Source: JBGTGG01 sp964398945
Lineage (GTDB): Bacteria; Bacteroidota; Bacteroidia; Cytophagales; Cyclobacteriaceae
Direction: 5' to 3'
DNA: 64,000 nucleotides
Assembly (NCBI GenBank): GCA_964398945.1
Contig: CAYNOT010000018.1
Coordinates: 43,496-107,495 of the forward strand
Shown here: in pieces, positions 43,569 to 52,291 of the stretch
Numbering within the stretch: position 1 is the first letter of the stretch
How the letters are laid out: the number at the start of each line of letters is the position of its first letter
Notes under the pieces: generated by a model
Databases searched by the model: none
The model's input: the letters and a program-made list of their open reading frames with translations, nothing else
Told to the model about the DNA's origin: nothing
Made by a program: the position numbers and the translations under genes

Positions 43569-44084
43569 ATGAAGACACTAAACTGGAGGCATACCGACTG
43601 GAACGCGAGAAATTTTATCTTCTCAATTGGACAAGAGATAATTGGACAATTGACTTTTAATAGCTATTGGAATTTTAACGCGGTATATACCGACAAGGAG
43701 ACCAAACTAAAGTTTGCTCAAAAGGGTTTTTGGGACGAAGACGCGATAATAACAAAAGACAGTGAACTGGTTGGTGAAATTAATTTCGGATTATTTGGAA
43801 CACAGACTTTGAAACTTGTGACAGGGGAAAGGTTTACTCTTTCGACCAGCTTTTGGGAACAAGAAGTTTATTGGAAGGATGAGAAGGGAGAGACTATCAT
43901 TAAGTATCAACAGGCAACAATGAGCTCAATGGGAAAAGGACTAATAAGTTTAAAGGACCCGTTGACAATTGATACTCAAAAGCTACTTATTAGCACCGGG
44001 CTTTTTGCCCGACAAGTAAGACGAAAAAGAATTGCTTTGGTGATAGTGATTATGATCCCAATTTTAGCAGCTTCGAGACGATAA
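43569..44084 (+). CDS. Protein of unknown function, beta-rich with C-terminal hydrophobic helix
   Basis: This 171-residue protein begins MKTLNWRHTDWNARNFIFS and is rich in predicted beta strands with aromatic residues (GQLTFNSYWNFNAVY, FALSTSFWEQEVYW-like stretches). It then has a short basic segment (RQVRRKR) and a hydrophobic helix (IALVIVIMIPILAASRR). The strand pattern is reminiscent of tubby/LURP-one-like barrels, but this is weak. It starts 50 bases after GTTGTGGCCAATTGG, the same string that opens the ORF-less cassette at 62322. It is followed after 12 bases by the hexosaminidase gene. Confidence 0.6.
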   Translation: MKTLNWRHTDWNARNFIFSIGQEIIGQLTFNSYWNFNAVYTDKETKLKFAQKGFWDEDAIITKDSELVGEINFGLFGTQTLKLVTGERFTLSTSFWEQEVYWKDEKGETIIKYQQATMSSMGKGLISLKDPLTIDTQKLLISTGLFARQVRRKRIALVIVIMIPILAASRR

Positions 44085-44096
44085 CGTGATTCACAA

Positions 44097-45707
44097 ATGG
44101 ATTTTTTTAAAAACTATTTCTTTCTTCTTCCCTTTCTCTTTTTTTCATCCTGTCAGGAAAAACAAAAAGCAGAAATCAGCATCATTCCCCAACCGGTTAA
44201 AGTTACAGTAGGAAACGATTGGGTTTTTTTGGGCAACGAAGTAACCATTGTAGCCAAAACAACTGATGAAAAGAAAGTCGCGGTGGTGTTGCAGGAATTC
44301 TTAAAAGCAAAAGAAATAAAATCAACAATAGGTGATGAACCCAACCCATCAGAAAATACAATTCTTTTAAAGACGATGGATGACAATTCGCCAGCGGAAA
44401 GCTATCAACTTTTTATTGGTGAAGATGGTGTAAAAATTTCCGCAAGCACAGGTGCGGGTTTGTTTTACGGGGCACAAACATTGTTTCAACTTTTTCCCGC
44501 GGATGGCCCCGTTCAACTTCCGTATGTAAACATTGCCGATGCGCCACGGTTTTCGTACCGCGGGCTTCACCTCGATGTAGGCCGTCATTTTTTTCCTGTT
44601 TCTTTTATCAAGAAATACATCGACCTGATGGCGCATTATAAACTCAACACATTTCACTGGCACTTGACAGAAGACCAGGGTTGGCGGATTGAAATCAAAA
44701 AGTACCCGAAACTTCAGGAGGTTGCAGCTTTCAGAAAGGAAACCGTGATCGGCCGTGCCACAACGCGCACGCGCAACGAACCACATGAATATGACAAAAC
44801 GCGTCACGGTGGTTTTTATACACAGGAGGAAATAAAAGAAGTGGTGGCGTATGCAACCGACCGGTTTATTGCCGTTGTGCCGGAAATAGAAATGCCGGGC
44901 CATGCGTTGGCGGCATTGGCTGCCTATCCGGAGCTGGGTTGCACGGGCGGTCCATACGAAGTAGCGACTACATGGGGGATTTTCAATGATGTTTTTTGTG
45001 CCGGAAAAGAATCAACCTTTCAGTTTTTGGAAAATGTACTGGATGAAGTAATCCCGCTTTTCCCGGGCAAGTATATCCACATCGGGGGCGATGAATGTTT
45101 TAAAGATAACTGGAAAAAATGCCCGCATTGCCAGAAGAGGATTAAGACGGAGGGGCTAAAAGACGAGCACGAATTACAAAGTTATTTCGTGCAGCGGATG
45201 GAGCGGTATATCAACGCAAAAGGCAAAAGCATAATCGGGTGGGATGAAATTTTGGAGGGGGGCCTGGCACCCAATGCCACTGTGATGAGTTGGCGTGGTG
45301 AAGAAGGAGGAATAGCAGCAGCGCAACAAAACCACGATGTGATCATGACACCATCGAAATGGCTGTACTTCGATTACATGCAGGACTCTTCGGCCAGCGA
45401 GCCGCTTGCGGTAAAAGTTTTGGTCGATGTAAAGACGGTTTACATGTATGATCCCGTTCCGGAACATTTCACAGAAGTGGAGGCCAACTATGTTCTGGGT
45501 ATGCAAGCCAACGCATGGACCGAGTACATGAAAACGGGTGAGCATGTAGAGTACATGGTTTATCCCCGGGCGATTGCGTTGGCGGAGGCAGCCTGGTCGC
45601 GAAAGGAAAACAAATCGTATGATGGTTTTTTAAAACGGTTACAAGCCAATAGAAATTTACTCGATGAATGGGGTGTGAATTATGCCAGACATGTTTTTGG
45701 GGATTGA
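44097..45707 (+). CDS. Lipoprotein beta-N-acetylhexosaminidase, glycoside hydrolase family 20
   Basis: A lipoprotein signal (FLFFSSC, Cys about residue 19) is followed by the GH20 N-terminal alpha/beta domain and the catalytic barrel: YRGLHLDVGRHFFPVSFIK, NTFHWHLTEDQGWRIEIK, VPEIEMPGHALAAL, HIGGDE (catalytic Asp-Glu pair) and MSWRGEEGG. These enzymes release terminal N-acetylglucosamine or N-acetylgalactosamine from chitin, glycans or peptidoglycan. The protein is 536 residues, typical for Bacteroidota. Together with the GH3 enzyme (3547-4632) it suggests use of amino-sugar polymers. Confidence 0.94.
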   Translation: MDFFKNYFFLLPFLFFSSCQEKQKAEISIIPQPVKVTVGNDWVFLGNEVTIVAKTTDEKKVAVVLQEFLKAKEIKSTIGDEPNPSENTILLKTMDDNSPAESYQLFIGEDGVKISASTGAGLFYGAQTLFQLFPADGPVQLPYVNIADAPRFSYRGLHLDVGRHFFPVSFIKKYIDLMAHYKLNTFHWHLTEDQGWRIEIKKYPKLQEVAAFRKETVIGRATTRTRNEPHEYDKTRHGGFYTQEEIKEVVAYATDRFIAVVPEIEMPGHALAALAAYPELGCTGGPYEVATTWGIFNDVFCAGKESTFQFLENVLDEVIPLFPGKYIHIGGDECFKDNWKKCPHCQKRIKTEGLKDEHELQSYFVQRMERYINAKGKSIIGWDEILEGGLAPNATVMSWRGEEGGIAAAQQNHDVIMTPSKWLYFDYMQDSSASEPLAVKVLVDVKTVYMYDPVPEHFTEVEANYVLGMQANAWTEYMKTGEHVEYMVYPRAIALAEAAWSRKENKSYDGFLKRLQANRNLLDEWGVNYARHVFGD

Positions 45708-45898
45708 TTATTGAAAGTCGTAAGATGATTACCGTTAACTTCTTAAAGAAAAAATTTGAAGGATAGACTAAAATATTTGGAGTATGGTATTAAAAAAGCA
45801 AGTAAACGGAAGATGTCAGCTATTTTAAAAAAGAAATGGATGTTTCAGTTTTGCACAATTTTTTTATTAAGTTTATCAAACACCAGGTTTAACCAAGT

Positions 45899-47494
45899 AT
45901 GAGAATGAAATTTATATCCAACCTTCTTTTGAGCATGCTCATTGCAGTTTCATTGAGTTGCACAGAAACGGAAATGGGTCCTATAAACCGAAAAATTGAT
46001 TTTATTGAAATAATCAACCCTAAAGATGATCCCCAACTAACGAAGCTAATTGCTGATTTATACAACAACAAAACCAATCCCACTGGTCGTTCATTAAGCA
46101 CAGACTTTGGTGAACTGAACCTTGAGTCGGCCCTTAAATTGAACGACACAATATTCAACAGGACACGGTACAGCCTTGCAATCAACCAAGATACTGGCAG
46201 TTTAGTATTTGAAAATCTTATCATTTCCGTCCGTGAGGAAGGGGTTTTCCACTACATCCTTCAATACCAACCTGATTCCTTATGGGTAGTTAAAAACCAG
46301 GGTATTCCCAACTGGTCAAAATTCACAGGATCAATCCAGCAATTTGATATGGGCAGGCAACTTGTAGCGGAGGTCTATTTGGAAAACGGGGTTAGTGCAG
46401 ACAAAAAACCCTCAAACGGACGAATAGAGGAATGTTGCACATGGAAAATAAGTGAAGTGGGAGCAACTTTTGGCCAAATCCTTGACATTGATTGCGGTAA
46501 AGGAGGTAGCTACACTTTATATACGATGAGGACAAATGACTGCGGTGGCGGTGGTGGAGACGGTGGCGGATCAAGTGGAGGAAGTTTCGGTGGAGGTGAC
46601 GGTGGTGGTGGGTACACAGGTGACGGTGGTGGTGGATATGGAGGAGGAAGTGACTATTATGGAGGAGGAGGTGCAGGAAGTGGAACATCAACCGATGATC
46701 AATCCGGTTACTCTAACCCTATTCCAATCTACCCAATTGTTGACCTATACCTCGATGAAACATGGGAAGAGTACATTGAAAACATCCAAGACCCTGAGAC
46801 TAAGAGAAAAGCTCAATTGGGTTATATAAAGAAAATGGGTGGAGAAGAAGGAAAATCATTTGCATTAATGATTGAGGAGATCATTAATACCGATGGATTA
46901 ACAGTTGGAGATGTTTATGAAATAAATATGGTGGTCAACAATTACTACCTCAGCCTGAAGGGTCAGTATATGATCGCAATATTTTATCCTGTAGCCGAAA
47001 CAGCCAAATTTATCATAGAACTTGCTCTTATAGAAACAGGAACAACTGTTTTTTTTAATTCAGTAAAAGTTGTACTTAATACTCGCTATGGGATTGTGGC
47101 CACACGGATTGTTGCATCAGTCATTAAAACTTCTCAAGAATTAATAAACTCAATAAAGGCTGAGTTAAGGTTTGGTTTAAATAATGCCTCAATGGAAGTA
47201 ACCATTGGCGCTCGAACTTTGACAGGTTTGGCAAATAAGTCAAAAACTGCATATAACTTTACGGGTGTAAGTCAAGCAGAAGCAAAAAGTCTCTTTGATA
47301 AACTAACTAGTAGTGCGAATGTTACAAAAGTTGATATTCCATCTAAAGGCTCAGTATGGCGTGCCAGTCTAGGTGATAAGCAAATGATACAATTTCGAAA
47401 TTTTTCATCCACAAATGCAGGAGAAGCGACAATTGAATTTAAGATTGAGTCAATTAGTGGTAGTCAGGTTATCGAATTAAAATTCTTTCCGTGA
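45899..47494 (+). CDS. Lipoprotein polymorphic toxin candidate with glycine-rich linker
   Basis: The protein is modular. Residues 1-21 form a lipoprotein signal (AVSLSC), 22-210 a soluble domain with Cys pairs (IEECCTWK, DIDCGKG), 215-262 a run dominated by glycine, 275-400 a helical region with hydrophobic stretches, and 450-531 a compact C-terminal domain. That last part reads FTGVSQAEAKSLFDKLTS, then GSVWRASL...MIQFRNFSS...ATIEFKI...VIELKFF, the strand and helix pattern of small nuclease-type C-terminal toxins of Rhs/CdiA-like polymorphic toxins (BECR-like; inferred). The next gene overlaps the stop by four bases, as immunity genes do. Lipid anchoring of such a toxin is unusual. Confidence 0.72.
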   Translation: MRMKFISNLLLSMLIAVSLSCTETEMGPINRKIDFIEIINPKDDPQLTKLIADLYNNKTNPTGRSLSTDFGELNLESALKLNDTIFNRTRYSLAINQDTGSLVFENLIISVREEGVFHYILQYQPDSLWVVKNQGIPNWSKFTGSIQQFDMGRQLVAEVYLENGVSADKKPSNGRIEECCTWKISEVGATFGQILDIDCGKGGSYTLYTMRTNDCGGGGGDGGGSSGGSFGGGDGGGGYTGDGGGGYGGGSDYYGGGGAGSGTSTDDQSGYSNPIPIYPIVDLYLDETWEEYIENIQDPETKRKAQLGYIKKMGGEEGKSFALMIEEIINTDGLTVGDVYEINMVVNNYYLSLKGQYMIAIFYPVAETAKFIIELALIETGTTVFFNSVKVVLNTRYGIVATRIVASVIKTSQELINSIKAELRFGLNNASMEVTIGARTLTGLANKSKTAYNFTGVSQAEAKSLFDKLTSSANVTKVDIPSKGSVWRASLGDKQMIQFRNFSSTNAGEATIEFKIESISGSQVIELKFFP

Positions 47495-47856
47495 AATACT
47501 TAAATAATATTCAAGTTCAAGAAATCGTTAAATTAAATCACGGAGGAGAAGGTCTCTTTAGGTTATGGGATGCAATAATAGAATATTATCCACAAATAAA
47601 ATACAATGATTGTATTGATGAGTTTATTGAATTGATCAAGACTTTATTAGACGAAAGGATCATTGAATTAGTAGGCACATTTGATAAGAGTGAAAATATT
47701 TGGAGGGGTGATACGAATGAACTATTATCTAAATTAAGAAATTGGTTGTCAAAGGAGGTATTTTGGGATTACAAATCTGAGGCTAGTATAAAAATGTACT
47801 CCTTTGACTACCCATTTATTAAATGGATTAAAGGATACCCCACAGATATTAAATAA
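47491..47856 (+). CDS. Putative immunity protein for the upstream lipoprotein toxin
   Basis: This 121-residue, mostly helical acidic protein (MKYLNNIQVQEIVKLNHGGE, FIELIKTLLDERIIELVG, WLSKEVFWDYKSE) starts with GTG within the toxin stop codon (GTGA overlap). It has no signal peptide, so it acts in the cytoplasm, where a nuclease toxin would be neutralised. No family is recognised with certainty. The assignment rests on size, charge, overlap and orientation relative to the toxin-like gene. A hairpin follows, so the pair forms one transcript. Confidence 0.68.
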   Translation: MKYLNNIQVQEIVKLNHGGEGLFRLWDAIIEYYPQIKYNDCIDEFIELIKTLLDERIIELVGTFDKSENIWRGDTNELLSKLRNWLSKEVFWDYKSEASIKMYSFDYPFIKWIKGYPTDIK

Positions 47857-48066
47857 TTGTCAAAAATGAGGGGAAAGCCCCTCTGTTAATAAACTTTAAT
47901 GAGACAAATGTATATATATATTGCTGCTCACAGCTATTCATTTTGGAGCACATTGACAAGATTCAATTGTTTGGAGAATAGAACATTGCTCATTCTCTTG
48001 TGTGGGGCATTAATTATTCTGGCTTAATTAAAATTTATGGAGACACACTTTCATTTGGTTCCTTGA
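47857..48066. other. Spacer between immunity-like gene and effector remnant
   Basis: After the hairpin at 47868-47883 this stretch is A+T-rich and has no convincing gene. A 42-codon frame from 47899 is too weak to call. It may be decayed sequence of the effector whose tail remains downstream. Confidence 0.45.
47868..47883 (+). terminator. Hairpin after the immunity-like gene
   Basis: GAGGGG (47868-47873) and CCCCTC (47878-47883) form a six-base stem with loop AAAG, 11 bases after the stop. It is followed by TGTTAAT rather than a long T-run. Confidence 0.6.
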
Positions 48067-48441
48067 CTCAGAGCCAGTTTAATTACACATCTCGATTTTT
48101 ATGACACTGGAAGCACCTGGGGAGGTAATCATCCCGTAAGTGGAACAAGGCAATTTGGCTTTGAAGCGAATGCGAACGGTGGATATGACTTCTTTGTTCG
48201 CGGTGTAGATAGGTTTGATTCAAATATCATGGAGAACATGGCATATGCAAGATTTGTTGGCAATCCCTTTAAAGGTGCAGATGATCTATGGAAAAGCTTT
48301 CAAAATAACCTTAGAGATTTTACAAATAATGGCGGTAGTAATGCCACCGCGACTGAACCGATTAAGTATCGTCCCGATTGGGATAAGGTAGATAAAGTCC
48401 TTAAGGGTGAAAGGCCGATAAGTGATTTAGGCTGCAATTAA
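48067..48441 (+). pseudogene. Remnant of an effector-type C-terminal domain
   Basis: The frame is open from just after a stop at 48064-48066 to TAA at 48441. It reads FYDTGSTWGGNHPVSGTRQF, then GYDFFVRGVDRFDSNIMENM, ADDLWKSFQNNLRDF and RPDWDKVDKVLKGERPISDL. There is no start codon until 48229, in the middle of this conserved block, so the gene has lost its 5' part. To my recollection this block is found at the C-terminus of large secreted proteins of Bacteroidota near toxin/immunity genes. It is probably the displaced tail of an effector next to the intact toxin/immunity pair. Confidence 0.65.
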
Positions 48442-48488
48442 TCATCATTAGGAAAACATGAACAATAAGACGAATTCGATATTCCATA

Positions 48489-49634
48489 TTAGTTTAAACA
48501 CCCCACCAATTCCATCATATCTTTTTCTGTATTGTAAACATGCGGTGCCACCCGAATAGCATCGCCTCTAAAGGAAACTGAAATTTTTTTCCTGCGGATC
48601 CGGTCTTTGATTTTTTGCAAGTCTCTTTCTTTTGGCACACGCACACCAAACAAATGGTGGCTGCGGTAGCGGTCTTCTTCAATCCAATACCCGGCCTCTT
48701 TTAAAATTTCCACGGGGTGCGCTGTTATTGCTTTGCAATATTCCTGAATGTTCTTTGGTTTCCACTCATTGACTTGTTCGAGTGCTTTCAGCAGCATGGG
48801 CGCAAGGATAAAATTACTGTGCTCCCCTACTTCGTAACGCAACGCACCTTCGTGATATTGGTCCTGGTAGTTGACAAGTCCGGCAAAATTTTCACTGTTA
48901 AGCCGGTTGATCCAGTTTTCTTCAACGGGTTTTCCACCATCAAAATATTCCCCATAGTAGGCAAGGCCAATTGAATACGGCCCCATCAACCATTTGTACC
49001 CGGCACAGATTACGGCATCGGGTTCGAATGCCTGTACCGAAAAGGGGAGCGCACCAATCGATTGCGTTCCGTCAATAATCAATAATGCGCCCACTTCCCG
49101 GGTTCGTTGCCTGATTTTTTTCAAATCCCAGATGGTACCATCTGTCCAGTGGATGTGGCCAAGTGCTACGATGCGGGTATTTCTATTGATAGAATTAAGA
49201 ATTTGTTCATTCCATTTTTTGCCACGCTTGTTCAATTCTTTTGGAGCTGCAGCAATTTTAAGTTTCGCACCGCTTTCTTTCGCAAGGCTATGCCAGGGAT
49301 AATAGTTGCTGGGAAACTGCCCTTCTGCAATGATGATATTTTGAGAAGGTTTAAGGGTTATGTTTTTCACCACCGAAGCGATCCCGTACGATACAGATGG
49401 GATAACCACCACACGGTTCGGTTCTTTTGCCCGAATCAGTTTCGCAAATTCTTTTCGGATGGATTCCCCTGTTTCAAAAAAATCGGCAACAGAAATATTG
49501 GCCGGGTTTTGCTTCTTTAAAATCCCTTGTACCCCAACTTTTTCAACAGCTTTTAGCAAAGGCGACATGTAAGCCGCATTGAGGTAAGTGATTTTATTGT
49601 CAAGTGAAAACTTGTTGCGTTGATTTCTTAACAT
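48489..49634 (-). CDS. Class V aminotransferase family protein (PLP-dependent)
   Basis: The protein is a fold-type I PLP enzyme of the aminotransferase class V/cysteine desulfurase group. TYLNAAYMSPLLKAVEK opens the domain, VALGHIHWTDGTIWDL and LLIIDGTQSIGALPF give the cofactor-binding Asp, and CAGYKWLMGP contains the lysine that binds PLP. The substrate is unknown; desulfurase, kynureninase-like and isopenicillin-epimerase-like members share these motifs. The ATG at 49634 is chosen since the open frame upstream lies in a GCAAAG-type repeat region and adds no domain. Confidence 0.82.
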   Translation of the reverse strand: MLRNQRNKFSLDNKITYLNAAYMSPLLKAVEKVGVQGILKKQNPANISVADFFETGESIRKEFAKLIRAKEPNRVVVIPSVSYGIASVVKNITLKPSQNIIIAEGQFPSNYYPWHSLAKESGAKLKIAAAPKELNKRGKKWNEQILNSINRNTRIVALGHIHWTDGTIWDLKKIRQRTREVGALLIIDGTQSIGALPFSVQAFEPDAVICAGYKWLMGPYSIGLAYYGEYFDGGKPVEENWINRLNSENFAGLVNYQDQYHEGALRYEVGEHSNFILAPMLLKALEQVNEWKPKNIQEYCKAITAHPVEILKEAGYWIEEDRYRSHHLFGVRVPKERDLQKIKDRIRRKKISVSFRGDAIRVAPHVYNTEKDMMELVGCLN

Positions 49635-49683
49635 ACAGTAGTTGTTCGTTGGTGGTCTGTGTTGATTCCGAAGATATATAGTT

Positions 49684-49775
49684 TTCCCGCAAAGGCCGCA
49701 AAGTATTTCGCAAAGATTACGAAGCCGTTTCGGATAAGCCATATAAGCTTGGCGCACTTTGCGTGTTCCTTGTGT
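49684..49775. repeat. GCAAAG-type intergenic repeat
   Basis: Near-copies of CGCAAAG (CCGCAAAGGCCGCAAAG, TTCGCAAAGATTACG and the inverted GCGCACTTTGCG) lie between the aminotransferase start and the gldD stop. Reverse-complement relatives occur at 40157-40190. Confidence 0.45.
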
Positions 49776-49827
49776 GCTTGGTGTGAAAGATTGATACGAT
49801 CCGATAACGAACAATTATCACTATCAA

Positions 49828-50415
49828 CTAATTATTCCTCCATTCAAAAGTATTGATCAAATGCATGATGTCTTTTTTCATGTACTCGATCGCGGGGGCC
49901 AGCGAATCATTGGCAACTTTGGTGTTGAAGTAAAGCGCGCCCCTTACGAAATTCCTTGTTGAATCGGTAATGGTAAATTGAAACTGACTGGGCACATCAC
50001 CTTCCAGCTCGGCAATGACAGCAGTTTTTCCACTTGGTGTTACAGTAATCACTTCGTTGATGGCATACGCTTTTATCTGGTGCTTGGAAGTAAGTTTATA
50101 GGCATCGTCAAAATATTCTTTCAACAGTTTTTCGCTTTTGTTGATGGACTTGTATGTCAAATGAATATCGGCTTTAAGATTAGGGTAATAGATTTCGATC
50201 CAGAAACGATCGCTTATTGAAGAAGTATCCCGAAGTAATTTGGCATGGGTTGAATATTCGAAAGTATACGGAAAAGTATCGGGCAACATTTTATAAGAAG
50301 GTTCCGGTAACTCAAGCCGGTTGTAGCCAATCGGTTTAGGAACATACTCCTTGTTACAAGCGGAAATAAGGAAAGCGGCAATAGAGATGCAGATAAGGAT
50401 TATGTTATTTTTCAT
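49828..50415 (-). CDS. gldD: Gliding motility lipoprotein GldD
   Basis: A lipoprotein signal (AAFLISAC, Cys about residue 20) is followed by the GldD pattern: YVPKPIGYNRLELPEPSY, FPYTFEYSTHAKL, DIHLTYKSIN and TDSTRNFVRGALYFNTKVA. GldD is required for gliding and type IX secretion in Flavobacterium. Its start overlaps the end of gldE by 11 bases, the standard order in Bacteroidota. The ATG at 50415 gives 195 residues, the family length. Confidence 0.92.
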   Translation of the reverse strand: MKNNIILICISIAAFLISACNKEYVPKPIGYNRLELPEPSYKMLPDTFPYTFEYSTHAKLLRDTSSISDRFWIEIYYPNLKADIHLTYKSINKSEKLLKEYFDDAYKLTSKHQIKAYAINEVITVTPSGKTAVIAELEGDVPSQFQFTITDSTRNFVRGALYFNTKVANDSLAPAIEYMKKDIMHLINTFEWRNN

Positions 50416-51736
50416 TTTCTTCCGGGTCTGCAATTTGAACACGCACCTTTTTTATTTTCTTCCGGTCAACGGATTCAATAACGAATGTAAACCGATCAAA
50501 GTGTATGGCTTCACCTATACTCGGAAGTTCATTGTTGAGTTCAAGGATCAATCCACCGAGCGATTCACTTTCGCCCTTCACACTATCAAACGTATTGCTT
50601 TCTATTGAGATTGATTTGCAAAAATCGTGGAGGGAAGTTTTGCTTTCGAAAATATAAGCATTGTCATCAATACGTTGAAAGTGATGGCCCACTTCATCAA
50701 ACTCGTCATTGATCTCGCCAATGATTTCCTCAATGATATCTTCTAATGTGATCAACCCGGAGGTTCCGCCATATTCATCCACAACAAGCGCCATGTGAAT
50801 TCTTTTTTCCTGAAAATCTTTTAATAAGGAATCAATCTTTTTTGTGTCGGGGACAAATATCCCATTGCGCAATAACTTTCGCCAATCAAAATCCGGACTT
50901 TCATCCAAGTACGGAAGCAAATCTTTGATGTAAAGAATACCCTCAATCTTGTCGAGTGACTCTTGGAATACCGGAATCCTGGAATAGCCGGCATCGTTGA
51001 TGAAATCCATCAGTTCATGGAAATTCATTTCGACATTCGCGGCAGAGATATCAAGCCTGCTGCGCATCACTTGTCGCACCGTTAAGGTGCCAAAGTTTAC
51101 AATGCCTTTCAAAATATCTTTTTCGTCTTCAGTGGTTTCATTGTTATGTGAAGCCAATTCCAACGCCTGGTTCAATTCTTCAACCGTGGATTGATAGCCC
51201 TTCTTCTCGAATTGTTTTTCAATCACTTTTCCGAAACTTAATAATGGAGCTGAAACAGGAACAGAGATTTTTACCAATACCTTCCAGGCCCCTGCCATAA
51301 AAAGGGCAATGCTCAGATTTTTTTTGGTGGCGTATACTTTTGGGATGATTTCACCAAAGAATGTAATGGCAAACGTGACAATGAACGTAACGAGCCCGAC
51401 TACAAATTCAGTTGGGTTGCGTGTGCCTGCCATTTCCCACATTAAAAATGTAGAGATCGTTACAACCGCAACATTGACAGTATTGTTGATGATTAAAATA
51501 GTAGCCAGCAAAAGCCGGGGCTTGGACAGAAGATCAATAATGATTTTATCTTTCGTTCCGTTGCTTTGCCTGCACTTGCTTAAGTCATCGGCTTTTAATG
51601 AAAAAAACGCAACTTCCGAAGCTGAGACCAATGCAGAAACAACCAGCAAAACAGCAATGGTCGCAAAACTAATGGTGTACATCAGGTTGTCACCCGAGGA
51701 TATGGAAAGTAAAATTAAACTGGGAGGCTCGTCCAA
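50405..51736 (-). CDS. gldE: Gliding motility-associated protein GldE (DUF21/CBS transporter-associated)
   Basis: The protein has a DUF21/CNNM membrane domain with four hydrophobic helices (residues 20-180), two CBS domains (RQVMRSRLDISAANVEM and IFVPDTKKIDSLLKDFQEKRIHMALVVDEYGGTSGLITLED) and a C-terminal CorC/HlyC domain. This resembles CorC-type ion transporters, but in Bacteroidota the copy next to gldD is GldE, a modifier of gliding. It lies between ssb and gldD, matching the conserved cluster. At 443 residues it has the usual length. Confidence 0.92.
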   Translation of the reverse strand: MDEPPSLILLSISSGDNLMYTISFATIAVLLVVSALVSASEVAFFSLKADDLSKCRQSNGTKDKIIIDLLSKPRLLLATILIINNTVNVAVVTISTFLMWEMAGTRNPTEFVVGLVTFIVTFAITFFGEIIPKVYATKKNLSIALFMAGAWKVLVKISVPVSAPLLSFGKVIEKQFEKKGYQSTVEELNQALELASHNNETTEDEKDILKGIVNFGTLTVRQVMRSRLDISAANVEMNFHELMDFINDAGYSRIPVFQESLDKIEGILYIKDLLPYLDESPDFDWRKLLRNGIFVPDTKKIDSLLKDFQEKRIHMALVVDEYGGTSGLITLEDIIEEIIGEINDEFDEVGHHFQRIDDNAYIFESKTSLHDFCKSISIESNTFDSVKGESESLGGLILELNNELPSIGEAIHFDRFTFVIESVDRKKIKKVRVQIADPEENEK

Positions 51737-51756
51737 CGGATTAGCGGTTAGTTAAA

Positions 51757-52194
51757 TTAGAAGGGCAAGTCATCAGCACTATCATCACTCTGGGAAGGAG
51801 CCGGTGCATGGCTTCGCTCTTGCGATTGGCCACCTTCATACCCCTGGTTTCCACCACCACCTGACTTCGGTGTCAACATGGTCATTTGATCACCAACAAC
51901 CTCAGTTGTATAGCGGGTAACACCATCTTTTTCCCACGAACGGGTACGAAGCTTTCCTTCAATATAAACCATGTCCCCTTTATGCAAATATTTTTGAGCT
52001 ACCTCAGCAGTCCTTCTCCACAGTACAATGTTGTGCCATTCGGTTATTTCCTTCCGTTCACCTGTGTTTTTGTCATTATAGATTTCTGTTGTTGCAATTG
52101 AAAAGTTGGCAACCGTGGCACCATTTTCCAAATTCCTTACTTCAGGGTCTTTCCCTAACCGACCAATTAAAATTACTTTGTTAACGCCTGACAT
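51757..52194 (-). CDS. ssb: Single-stranded DNA-binding protein
   Basis: The N-terminal OB fold (about residues 1-105) starts VNKVILIGRLGKDPEVR and includes WHNIVLWRRTAEVAQKYLHKGD. A Gly/Ser/Gln-rich linker follows, with an acidic tip ending DSADDLPF, which recruits partner proteins. SSB coats single-stranded DNA during replication, recombination and repair. It follows mutY and precedes gldE on the same strand, separated by 20 bases, as in many Bacteroidota. Confidence 0.95.
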   Translation of the reverse strand: MSGVNKVILIGRLGKDPEVRNLENGATVANFSIATTEIYNDKNTGERKEITEWHNIVLWRRTAEVAQKYLHKGDMVYIEGKLRTRSWEKDGVTRYTTEVVGDQMTMLTPKSGGGGNQGYEGGQSQERSHAPAPSQSDDSADDLPF

Positions 52195-52291
52195 ATCCTA
52201 TTCTTTATTTATGCTCTTTAAAATTGCAAACGTCCATGAACCCGCCACAGACGCCTACCAACTAAAGCCAAAATTACCAATCTTCTGTCAA

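Noticed and set aside
46392..46829. Alternative-frame and antisense ORFs in the glycine-rich linker of the lipoprotein toxin
   Set aside because: They arise from the repetitive GGTGGAGG codons and give low-complexity Val/Glu or His/Leu strings.
47899..48027. A 42-codon frame between the immunity-like gene and the effector remnant
   Set aside because: There is no recognisable domain, no good context, and the frame may be decayed sequence.
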